Assembly (NCBI GenBank): GCA_026004735.1
Contig: BPJS01000001.1
Span: forward strand, 434,001 to 498,000
Direction: 5' to 3'
Source of the DNA: Isosphaeraceae bacterium
GTDB lineage: Bacteria; Planctomycetota; Planctomycetia; Isosphaerales; Isosphaeraceae
Length of the DNA: 64,000 nucleotides
The notes under the pieces were generated by a model. It ran no database searches. It worked only from the letters and a program-made list of their open reading frames with translations, and had not been told where the DNA came from. Positions 51,781-59,346 of the stretch are shown piece after piece; within the stretch, counting starts at the first letter, position 1; the number at the start of each line of letters is the position of its first letter. A program made the translations under genes and the position numbers.

Positions 51781-53304
51781 TCAGGCCACGGTATCCGATG
51801 ATCCGGGAGCGGGGTAGTGGCGCTTGACGGTCTCGACCGCGTGTCGCCAAGCGGCCAGCGCGCGGTCCCGCCACTGCGGATCGCGTTGGGGTCGAAAGAC
51901 GGTTCCGGCTGGGCCTTGCGCCTTGAGGGCGGTGGCGGCGTCGGGCCAGAGGTTTGCGGCCAGGCCGGCCAGCAGGGCTGCTCCCAAGGCGGTCGACTCG
52001 ACCTGCGGGCTGCGGCGGAGCGTGATGCCCATCAGGTCGGCCTGGAATTGGAGGAAGGGGTCGGAGCGGGCCATGCCGCCGTCGACGCGGAGTTCGTCGG
52101 GCGCGCGGCCCAGGTCGCGGGTCATGGCGTCGACCAGGTCGGCCACCTGGAAGGCGACGCCCTCGATGGTCGCCCGGGCCAGGTCGGCGAGGCTCGTGTC
52201 GCGGGTCAGGCCGAAGATCGTGCCCCGGGCCTCCGGGGCCCAGTGGGGCGCGCCCAGGCCCGTCAGCGCCGGGACGAACAGAATGCCGCTCGACTCCCGG
52301 CCCTGGGCGTAGAGCGTGTCGATCTCCGGTGCGGCCCCGATCGCCTTCAGGCCGTCGCGGAACCACTGCACGGCGGCTCCCGCGATGAAGACGCTGCCTT
52401 CCAGGGCGTACTGGGGCTGCCCCTGGGCCAGCTCAGCGGCCGCGGTGCTGACCAGCCCGGAGCGGCTCTCGACCACCTCGCCGCCGGTATGGAGCAGCAG
52501 AAACGCGCCCGTGCCGTAGGTGCACTTGGCCTGACCGGCCGCGACGCAGCCCTGTCCGGCCAGCGAGGCCTGCTGATCGCCGGCGACGCCCAGGATCGGC
52601 AGCCCATTGGGCAGCCCGGCCAGGTTGGCGGTTTCGGCAAAAAAGCCGGAACTGGGGCGGATTTCAGGCAATAATGAGGGCGGTATGGCGAAGAAGTCGC
52701 AGAGGTCGTTGCCCCACTGCCCGGTGCGGAGGTCCATCAGCAAGGTTCGTGAGGCGTTGGTGATGTCGGTCGCGTGCACGCGGCCGCCTGAGAGGTGCCA
52801 GATGAGCCAACTGTCGACGGTTCCGGCGGCCAGCTCGCCGGTTTCGGCGCGGGAGCGGGCTCCTGGCACGTTCTCCAGCAGCCAGGCGAATTTGGTGGCG
52901 GAAAAGTATGCGTCGAGGACGAGCCCGGTGCGTCGGCTGAGCCACGGCTCATGCTCGGCCTGGGCCTCGCAAAACCGCGCGGTGCGGCGGTCTTGCCAGA
53001 CGATCGCCGGGCTCAGCGCGCGGCCGGTGGCGCGGTCCCAGATCAGGGCCGTTTCCCGCTGGTTGGTGATGCCGATGCCGGCCAGGCGTCCCGTCTCGAT
53101 GCCCGCGTCGCGCACCGCGTCGGCCGCCACCTGGACGACCGAGCCGATCAGTTGTGCCGGGTCGTGTTCGACCCAGCCGGGCTGGGGATACGTCGGCGGT
53201 ACCTCGACCTGCGCTTGCCCGACGGGGCGCAAGCCCCGGTCGTATACAACGGCGCGGGAACTTGTGGTTCCCTGGTCGATCGCCAGAATGTGGTCGGCGG
53301 ACAT
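51781..53304 (-). CDS. glpK: Glycerol kinase
   Basis: Phosphorylates glycerol with ATP to sn-glycerol 3-phosphate in the cytoplasm. The 507-residue protein has normal length and FGGY-kinase motifs: AIDQGTTSSRAVVYD (8-22), PPTYPQPGWVEHDP (37-50), GITNQRETALIWDRATG (76-92), AIVWQDRRT, DSWLIWHLSGG, GVAGDQQASLAGQGC, YGTGAFLLLHTG and RVDGGMARSDPFLQFQADL. The Met that precedes SADHILAID was chosen because the family N-terminus starts there and the extra 22 upstream codons do not fit. No glpF or glpD lies beside it. Its start is divergent from the small membrane-protein gene, with about 90 bases between. Confidence 0.95.
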   Translation of the reverse strand: MSADHILAIDQGTTSSRAVVYDRGLRPVGQAQVEVPPTYPQPGWVEHDPAQLIGSVVQVAADAVRDAGIETGRLAGIGITNQRETALIWDRATGRALSPAIVWQDRRTARFCEAQAEHEPWLSRRTGLVLDAYFSATKFAWLLENVPGARSRAETGELAAGTVDSWLIWHLSGGRVHATDITNASRTLLMDLRTGQWGNDLCDFFAIPPSLLPEIRPSSGFFAETANLAGLPNGLPILGVAGDQQASLAGQGCVAAGQAKCTYGTGAFLLLHTGGEVVESRSGLVSTAAAELAQGQPQYALEGSVFIAGAAVQWFRDGLKAIGAAPEIDTLYAQGRESSGILFVPALTGLGAPHWAPEARGTIFGLTRDTSLADLARATIEGVAFQVADLVDAMTRDLGRAPDELRVDGGMARSDPFLQFQADLMGITLRRSPQVESTALGAALLAGLAANLWPDAATALKAQGPAGTVFRPQRDPQWRDRALAAWRHAVETVKRHYPAPGSSDTVA

Positions 53305-53393
53305 GGCGGCAGGCTCCCCGGGGACCTTCCGGCCGATTCGCTGGGTCGGCGTCCCATCGGACCGTATCATATGAAGGCTGGAGAGTGGCCGCG

Positions 53394-53846
53394 ATGCACG
53401 AGGAAGTCCTAATCCCGCTCGGCGTCTTCGCGTTCGTCACGGCGATCGTCACGGTCACCACGGTCAGCAAGCAGGTCGGCCGGCATCGCGACTATGCTCA
53501 CAAGGAACGGCTCCGCGCGCTGGAACTGGGGCAACCGATCCCCAGCACGTTCTGGCCCTCGATGGCAGCTATCGCGATGGGCGCTGTCGTGCCGATCGTC
53601 GCGCTGAGCATCGCCTTCGTCGCGAGCATCACCCATGCCGGCGGCGAGGAAGTCTGGGCGTTCGCCGGCATGGTCGGCCTGACCGGCATCGGCTGCGGGA
53701 CGTTTCTGGTGACGAGGTTGCTCCGGATGACGACAACCGCCGGTCCCGGACCGTCCTGGAACCGTCCCTTCGAATCCGACTGGCAACCGGCCAAGCCCGA
53801 GCCGCTCGACCCCGACGCCTTCGACACCGTCAGCCGTCGTGGCTGA
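53394..53846 (+). CDS. Small two- to three-segment membrane protein, first of a paralogous pair
   Basis: A 150-residue protein with an N-terminal membrane helix (LIPLGVFAFVTAIVTVTTVS), a cytoplasmic-looking basic segment HRDYAHKERLRALELGQP (about 24-41), two further hydrophobic helices, and a soluble C-terminal tail. The tail ends PEPLDPDAFDTVSRRG, almost the same as in the next gene. A family is not recognised; similar short proteins with a KERLRALELG segment occur in planctomycetes (from memory). GGAGAG sits about 10 bases before the ATG. The pair is divergent from glpK. Confidence 0.75.
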   Translation: MHEEVLIPLGVFAFVTAIVTVTTVSKQVGRHRDYAHKERLRALELGQPIPSTFWPSMAAIAMGAVVPIVALSIAFVASITHAGGEEVWAFAGMVGLTGIGCGTFLVTRLLRMTTTAGPGPSWNRPFESDWQPAKPEPLDPDAFDTVSRRG

Positions 53847-53887
53847 GTGCAGGAAACACTCCTCCTTGACCCCGAAGTCAACAAGCG

Positions 53888-54409
53888 ATGGCCCCATTGG
53901 TGTTTGCGCTGGCTGAGTCATCCCTGAAATCCGTGGCATTGATTGCCGCGATTGCCATCACTCCGGCTCTGATCGGGCTGTACCACCAGGCCAGGCGCCA
54001 GCGCGAACTGGCGCACAAGGAGCGGCTGAGGGCCCTCGAGCTAGGCATGCCCCTGCCCGGGGCTGTTCCGTGGCCCGCGCTCATGGTGATCCTGATCGGA
54101 GCGGGTGTCCCCATCGCGGCCCTGGCCGCCGCCTTGCTGGCCACGGCGATCGGCCCCCGCGCGCCGCAGAGCGCGGACCCCGTCATCCTGACCATCTGGT
54201 CACGCCAGAATCCGCCGACGGCCTACTATGGTGTCGTCTGGGGCAGCGCGGCTGGCGTAGGCATCACGGCGGTCATCGCTGGCACGCTGCTCGCCTGGCG
54301 CTTGATGAACGCACAGAGGCCGTCCGATCGCCTGGCCGACCCGACTTACGCCGCCAAACCCGAGCTGCTCGACCCCGACGCCTTCGACACCGTGAGCCGG
54401 CGCGGATAG
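53888..54409 (+). CDS. Small membrane protein, second of a paralogous pair
   Basis: A 173-residue paralog of the previous gene: N-terminal helix (ALIAAIAITPALIGLYHQ), the same AHKERLRALELGMPLPG motif (about 40-56), two more membrane segments, and a tail ending KPELLDPDAFDTVSRRG. The tail of the two copies is nearly identical while the membrane parts have drifted, so the tail probably carries the shared function, such as binding a partner. It starts 41 bases after the first copy and has no strong ribosome binding site. Its last 64 bases overlap the 3' end of a gene on the other strand. Confidence 0.75.
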   Translation: MAPLVFALAESSLKSVALIAAIAITPALIGLYHQARRQRELAHKERLRALELGMPLPGAVPWPALMVILIGAGVPIAALAAALLATAIGPRAPQSADPVILTIWSRQNPPTAYYGVVWGSAAGVGITAVIAGTLLAWRLMNAQRPSDRLADPTYAAKPELLDPDAFDTVSRRG

Positions 54410-55710
54410 CCAGCCGAAGCCGCCGCCAGGCTGCCCCCCCAGATCGCCATGAACGGCTCGACCGGGATGTGGAATCGGGCCGAGACGATCGTCGCCGCGT
54501 GAAACAGAGCCAACAAGGCAAACGTCAGCAGCGACGGGCCCAGCCGCCCCAGCGTCTGCCGATCAGCTCGTGCCAGCCCTAGCAGGGCCAGCAGCGTCAG
54601 TCCCAGATGACCGGCACGGTAGAGCGGCTGGCGGGTCTTGGGGTTGGTCTCGTCGAAGAAGAGAAACGCCATCAGCCGGCGGAAGCAGAGCCGCGGATAG
54701 CGCGCTGGGTCGGCCTGAAGCTCGGCCAGGGCCCGGCGCATCAGGACCCGCGACCGCTCCGGCTCGCGTAGTCGGCCCAACTCCTGTTTTTCGGCAGCGC
54801 TCAGGGCGATATCGTCGAGATACCCCGCCTCGTGCCGCGCGGCCCAGAGCGTCCGATGGGCCCCGGCCAGCGTGCCGTCGTCCGGACGCTCCAGGACCTC
54901 CGCCACCGTGGCCCGGACCACCTTGTCGGTGCCTGCGCTGAGCGCGCAGTTGCCCTGCCAGAAGGCATAGCCAAACGTGCTCTTCACGAAGACAAATTCG
55001 CCGTGGACCAGCGCGTTGCGGACCAGCCAGGGCGCCAAGCCCAACGCCGCCACACCGCCTGCCACCGCCAGCCGGTTCCAGGCCCTCCCGTCGCTTGCGC
55101 GGCGCACGATCCAGACCACCGCCGGCACTGCCAGAACCAGAATCGGGTCCGTCAGAAGCAGCAGCGCGAGCAGGATTCCGAGGGCCACGGAACCACCGCG
55201 CACGCCCGCCCCGGTGCGTTCGGCCGCGATCACCAACCAGACCAGCAGCGTCGCTGCCAACCCGGCGACCTGGATATGGGTGGCTGTGTAGACCAGCGTC
55301 GGGTGCGCCGCGGCCAGCAGCCCTGCCAGCCGGGCCGCCCAGGCGCGTTCCGGAAGCCAGAGCCTGGTCAGCCGCATCACCCCGAGCGTCAGCACGCCGC
55401 CGAGCACCGCCTGCCCAAGCTGTATGGCCAGGAGCGCGGCCGGGCTTTCGACGCCCAGGCACGCATACGCCACGGCCAACAGGACTGGGTAGACCGGGGC
55501 CTGTTGGGAGGTCGGCCCGTCGGCACCTAGAAAGGCGATCGAGAAGCCCCGACCCTGGACCAGGTTGGCCGCGATCTCCCCATGCTCGTAAGTGGAGCGT
55601 GGGACGGTGTGGCTCTCGAGCAACACCACGGCGGCGATCCGCGCGGCGATGGCCAGACCGACCAGGCCGGCGGTCCAGCGGCGATCGGCGTGGCATCGAC
55701 GGTCGATCAT
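54346..55710 (-). CDS. GT39-like polytopic membrane glycosyltransferase-type protein
   Basis: A 454-residue protein with roughly ten membrane helices. After the first helix comes STYEHGEIAANLVQGRGFSI (38-57), with an acidic Glu/His patch where GT-C enzymes keep a catalytic acid. Then AYACLGVES, LTRLWLPERAWAARLAGLL, and a late soluble piece KQELGRLREPERSRVLMRRAL. It resembles Pmt/ArnT-like dolichol or undecaprenyl-phosphate-sugar transferases. The last 20 or so residues (after AAASAGYPRR) are antisense to the conserved tail of the neighbouring small membrane protein and look unnatural, so the gene may originally have ended earlier. The start codon is the Met before IDRRCH; the frame upstream is a shadow. 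Confidence 0.78.
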   Translation of the reverse strand: MIDRRCHADRRWTAGLVGLAIAARIAAVVLLESHTVPRSTYEHGEIAANLVQGRGFSIAFLGADGPTSQQAPVYPVLLAVAYACLGVESPAALLAIQLGQAVLGGVLTLGVMRLTRLWLPERAWAARLAGLLAAAHPTLVYTATHIQVAGLAATLLVWLVIAAERTGAGVRGGSVALGILLALLLLTDPILVLAVPAVVWIVRRASDGRAWNRLAVAGGVAALGLAPWLVRNALVHGEFVFVKSTFGYAFWQGNCALSAGTDKVVRATVAEVLERPDDGTLAGAHRTLWAARHEAGYLDDIALSAAEKQELGRLREPERSRVLMRRALAELQADPARYPRLCFRRLMAFLFFDETNPKTRQPLYRAGHLGLTLLALLGLARADRQTLGRLGPSLLTFALLALFHAATIVSARFHIPVEPFMAIWGGSLAAASAGYPRRLTVSKASGSSSSGLAA

Positions 55711-55742
55711 GGGCCGGATGATGGCCGCCGGGGCCAGCCCCG

Positions 55743-57239
55743 TCAACCCGAGGACGAACCGCCGACCGGCTCGACGCGGTAGACGGCCACCGAGTCTTGG
55801 CGAAACACCAGCCGGACCCGCTCCGGATGCTCGGCGACGAACTGGCCCAGGGGTCCCGGCCCGGCGCCGACGTAGCGATCGTCGTCCACGATCAGAAACG
55901 CCACGCCGTAGCGGTCGATCACGTCGGCAATCTGCTCGACCGTGGCGGGCGGGGCCAGAGCCTTGCGCGATCGGCCGGCGAGCCAGTAGGCCTCGCCGGC
56001 CTGGGGAACCAGCATCGGGCCAGTCGGCTCGGTCTGGGCGCCGATCCAACGGCACGCGGCATCGAAGTCGGCCTGACGGGCCGCCTGGGCGTCGAGTCGA
56101 CGGGTGACGATCGAGTAAGCGGTGAACGGTGCACTGGCGCAGAGCAGCGCTAACGCCACCCAGGTCCGCCCCCGACCGCCTCCGGTCCCGGTCGGGATCA
56201 ACAAACCGGTCCAGGCGCCGACCAGAACCCAGGGCGTCAACGGCACGAGGAATCGTCCCGCCTCGGTGAACGGCCAGACCAGCAGCAGCGCGAGCGTCAG
56301 CAACGGAATGGTGCCGGCCAGCCGCCACGTCGGGCGCCGGACGCAGGCCAGCCAACCGGCCAGCACCACCCCGGTCGCCACCGAGGCCCAGAGCATCGCC
56401 GGTCCGGTGTATTCGGGTTTGAAGACCGTGCCGACTTCGACGAACGGTCCAACCAGCAGGTCGGCGATTCGGGCCAGGTAAAACCGGGCTTGCTCGTAAA
56501 CCAACTCGGGCAGCCGATCGGTGCGAAACAGAGCGATCTGGGTGTCGCGGCCCACGACGATCTGCCAGATCACCCAAGGCAAGACCCCCAGCCCCGTCAC
56601 GACCGCCGCGGCTGCCATCGCGGCAAACCGCCGTCGTGCCAGACCGTCGAGCCAGACGGCGACGGCCAGCATGACGCCCACCTGGCGGGTCAGGACGCAC
56701 GCGGCCAGCAGCAGCCCTAGGCCTAGGCCATGCCGGAAACCACGCGCACGGCGATCGGCAACCAGAACAGCGCTTTGGCTCAGCAGCGCAAAGAGCGGCT
56801 CGGACTGAATCGACGGAGCCTGACGCGACCAGGCCCAGTCGGCAGCCACAGCCGCCGCCAGCAAACCGGCAACCGGCGACTCAACCCGCCGCACCAGCCA
56901 GACGGCAAACAGGCTGACCGCGGCGGTCGAGCAGACGAGCGAAAACCCATGCGCCGCGGCGTGCGACGGACCACCGGTGAGCGTCCAGAGCGTCGCCAGC
57001 GCGACCGGATAGAGCGGGGGAAAATGGGCGTGAAGCGGCGTATCCGGATGGTCCAGCGCGCGGTAGCCACGCCCGGTTCGGAGTGACTCGGCCAGAACGG
57101 CATAACCGGCTCCGTCGAGCCGGGGTGGATCATCCCAGCGGGTCTGAGCCAATCCAAAGAGCAAGGCCAGAACGGTGGGCGTGGCGATGGCCAGGATTCG
57201 GGGAATCCTGGCCACTGGCGGAGAGTCATCGTGAACCAT
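55743..57239 (-). CDS. GT39/PMT-like polytopic membrane protein
   Basis: A 498-residue protein with about 10-11 hydrophobic segments. The first periplasmic loop contains the acidic DDPPRLDGAGYAVLAESL and then FPPLYPVALATLWTLTGG, which fits GT-C membrane sugar transferases with a catalytic Asp. The C-terminal soluble region has VPQAGEAYWLAGRSRKAL and FLIVDDDRYVGAGPGP, a periplasmic-type domain that seems unusual for bare transporters. It is the upstream partner of the GT39-like gene at 54346-55710, 32 bases away and in the same direction, so the two probably work as a pair in glycan or glycolipid assembly. Substrate not assignable. Confidence 0.78.
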   Translation of the reverse strand: MVHDDSPPVARIPRILAIATPTVLALLFGLAQTRWDDPPRLDGAGYAVLAESLRTGRGYRALDHPDTPLHAHFPPLYPVALATLWTLTGGPSHAAAHGFSLVCSTAAVSLFAVWLVRRVESPVAGLLAAAVAADWAWSRQAPSIQSEPLFALLSQSAVLVADRRARGFRHGLGLGLLLAACVLTRQVGVMLAVAVWLDGLARRRFAAMAAAAVVTGLGVLPWVIWQIVVGRDTQIALFRTDRLPELVYEQARFYLARIADLLVGPFVEVGTVFKPEYTGPAMLWASVATGVVLAGWLACVRRPTWRLAGTIPLLTLALLLVWPFTEAGRFLVPLTPWVLVGAWTGLLIPTGTGGGRGRTWVALALLCASAPFTAYSIVTRRLDAQAARQADFDAACRWIGAQTEPTGPMLVPQAGEAYWLAGRSRKALAPPATVEQIADVIDRYGVAFLIVDDDRYVGAGPGPLGQFVAEHPERVRLVFRQDSVAVYRVEPVGGSSSG

Positions 57240-57339
57240 CAGGACGGCTGAAGACCCCGTTCAGGGCAGACGGAGAGACCGGGCCGGGCCCACTTCGGCA
57301 CCCGTCACGGGCCTTGTCAAGTCGCCCCAGTCTACCCGC

Positions 57340-58203
57340 TCAGGCGGTGCGGGCCAGGACCATCCGCCGGGAGGCATCGGCGGTCTCCTCCGAGTCGTCC
57401 AGCTTGCGCACGGCGCGGAGTTCGATCTTGCGGACCCATTCGCGGGTGATCCCGAGCCGCCGACCGATCTCCTTGAGCGTCATCGGCTCCTGGCCATCGA
57501 GTCCGAACCGGAGGGTGATGACGGTGAGTTCACGGTGATCCAGTCGCTCGAGCCGGCGCAGCACGGCCTGACGCTGTTCGTCGAGTTCGTAGTGCAGCTC
57601 GACGGGCGGCCGGGGATCGGGGGCCTCTTCACTGGACCAGGCCGAGTCGTCCTCCGTGGTCTCGTGGACGAGGCGGCGGGCCTGCATCGCCTGGGCAACC
57701 ATCTCGCGCTGGGCGAAACGGAGCCGGAGGGCGTCGGCCACCTCGTCGAACGACGGCTCCCGTCCCAGCGACCGGGCCAAGCCGCGGGCCGTGCGGGACC
57801 AACGCCGAAGCAAGCTGACCATATGAGCCGGCAGCCGGATGGTGGCCGTCGTATTGGTCAGAGCCTGGCGGATCGCTTGCTTGATCCAGTGGGCCGCGTA
57901 GGTGCTAAACCGCGTTCCAAACTCAGGACGGAAGCATTCGACAGCACGGATCAGGCCTAGGTTGCCCTCACCGACCAGGTCTTCGAGCGTTAGTGGCCCG
58001 CCGGCATACTGGCGGGCGATCTTGATGACCAGGCGGAGGTTGGCTCGGATCATCCGGGCACGGGCGTCGAGGTCGCCCCGCACGATCCGTTCAGCGAGCC
58101 GTGTTTCCTCCTCGGCGGAGAGCAGGCTGTCGTTGCGGATGTCACTCAGGTAGGCGTCGAGCAGGGGAGCAGTTCGACGGTCGCGGTTCCGCTCGCGAAT
58201 CAT
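57340..58203 (-). CDS. Sigma-70 family (group 2-like) RNA polymerase sigma factor
   Basis: A 287-residue sigma factor with regions 1.2 through 4 and no long region 1.1. Region 2 shows LLSAEEETRLAERIVRGD, then ARMIRANLRLVIKIARQYAG, LEDLVGEGNLGLIRAVECFR and FSTYAAHWIKQAIRQAL, which match RpoD-type 2.2-2.4. Region 4 has LTVITLRFGLDGQEPMTLKE and IGRRLGITREWVRKIE, the -35 binding helix. It is likely a non-essential, stress- or adaptation-type sigma factor. The Met 17 codons into the open frame was taken because the family start fits there. It is divergent from the ECF gene, with about 550 bases between. Confidence 0.88.
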   Translation of the reverse strand: MIRERNRDRRTAPLLDAYLSDIRNDSLLSAEEETRLAERIVRGDLDARARMIRANLRLVIKIARQYAGGPLTLEDLVGEGNLGLIRAVECFRPEFGTRFSTYAAHWIKQAIRQALTNTTATIRLPAHMVSLLRRWSRTARGLARSLGREPSFDEVADALRLRFAQREMVAQAMQARRLVHETTEDDSAWSSEEAPDPRPPVELHYELDEQRQAVLRRLERLDHRELTVITLRFGLDGQEPMTLKEIGRRLGITREWVRKIELRAVRKLDDSEETADASRRMVLARTA

Positions 58204-58752
58204 GGTCGGTGCCTCCGGTCCCCCCGGACGGCTCCCGGATATTCGAGGCCCCACCGGACCGATCCGTCGCTCCCTTTAAACCCTGATTGACCGAATCCCT
58301 GGCCTCCCACCCAGGCACAAGCCGCCGCTCCCAGCCCGATCGATACGTCGACCGGCGCGGATTCCGGCCACGATGCCCGGATGTCGTGAGGCCCGATGCC
58401 GTCGGAACGGGCCAACGGGCTGGTCCGTTCCTCGGGGGGGCACTAGATCAGTTGGAATGAGCGCGCGAAACCGGCATTTTTTTTCCGTGCTTGGTCAAAA
58501 AAGTCCAATCCCGACCCAAGGCGGCAGCAAATCGATCGATCCGGTCGGACCATCGATCGCTATCCGTTATCTGCTGGCAGAATACGACCAGGTCATGCAA
58601 CCCCGAAGCCATCGAAGCCGAGGCTCGACGGGCGATTTCGATTGCGGACGGAACGGATCTGCTAAATAAAAAAACTCACATTTTTCGCCAAAGATAACTT
58701 TTGCGTTTGGGGCAATTTGAGTAAACTGCGGCGAACTCGAGGAGTAGGATGC
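58204..58752. promoter_or_regulatory. Divergent regulatory region between two sigma-factor genes
   Basis: About 550 bases, markedly AT-rich in its right part (around 58660-58720, with A and T runs) against the roughly 70% GC window. It must hold the promoters of both the sigma-70 and the ECF gene. A composite inverted repeat lies in the middle (listed separately). A run of eight T (around 58483-58490) is present. I cannot fix the promoter elements with confidence. Confidence 0.5.
58533..58559. repeat. Composite inverted repeat, operator-like
   Basis: Outer arms CGATCGAT (58533-58540) and ATCGATCG (58552-58559) flank inner arms GGTC and GACC around a single G, with a two-base CC mismatch on the left. 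This two-fold symmetric 27-bp element lies between two sigma genes, about 330 bases from one start and 190 from the other. Confidence 0.5.
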
Positions 58753-59346
58753 GTGGATGAGGCGGAATTCCAAGCATTGATTGATCGTGCCCGGGCGGGT
58801 GATGGGTCGGCTCTCGAACGTCTGTTGGAGGCGTTTGAGCCGGATGTGCGGGCGATGGTTCGGGGCCAGTTGCCCCGGGCGTTGCGGCCGCGGTTTGATT
58901 CGATGGACTTTGTGCAAGAGGTCTGGCGGGCGTTGTTGGAGCAGCCGATCGGGCAGGGGCCGGGGTATCAGGGCGCGGCGCGGTTTCGGGGGTATCTGGC
59001 GGGGGTGGTTCGAAACAAGGTGTATGAGGAGTATCGCCGGCGAACGCGGAGCCAGAAGGACAACCTGGCCCGCGAGGAGCCGTTGTTTGTGGAGCGTCAG
59101 GGGCGAACCGAGGTCCGGGAGGTGGCCGCAGCCGATGCCACGCCGAGCGAGGAGTTTCACGCGCGCGACTGCCTAGACCGGCTGCTGGCCGGCGGCTCGG
59201 CGGTCGAGGCGCGGATCGTTGAGTGGCGCCGTCAGGGGCGGACCTTAGAGGAAATCGCCGCGGGGCTGGGAATCCACGAGCGGACCGTGCGGCGGCTCCT
59301 CGAGGGGCTGCGGACGCGCTGGCCTGGGGGAGGCCCGCCGCGATGA
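58753..59346 (+). CDS. ECF-type sigma factor (planctomycete kinase-linked type)
   Basis: A 197-residue extracytoplasmic-function sigma factor. Region 2: FQALIDRARAGDGSALERLL (6-25), then PRALRPRFDSMDFVQEVWRA (about 42-61) and FRGYLAGVVRNKVYEEYRRR (76-95). A polar linker follows, and region 4 has VEARIVEWRRQGRTLEEIAA and GLGIHERTVRRLLEGLR, a normal helix-turn-helix. GTG was chosen over an in-frame TTG 12 codons earlier because GAGGAG lies 9 bases before the GTG. The stop overlaps the kinase ATG (ATGA), so the two are coupled; the kinase may control the sigma factor. Confidence 0.9.
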   Translation: MDEAEFQALIDRARAGDGSALERLLEAFEPDVRAMVRGQLPRALRPRFDSMDFVQEVWRALLEQPIGQGPGYQGAARFRGYLAGVVRNKVYEEYRRRTRSQKDNLAREEPLFVERQGRTEVREVAAADATPSEEFHARDCLDRLLAGGSAVEARIVEWRRQGRTLEEIAAGLGIHERTVRRLLEGLRTRWPGGGPPR

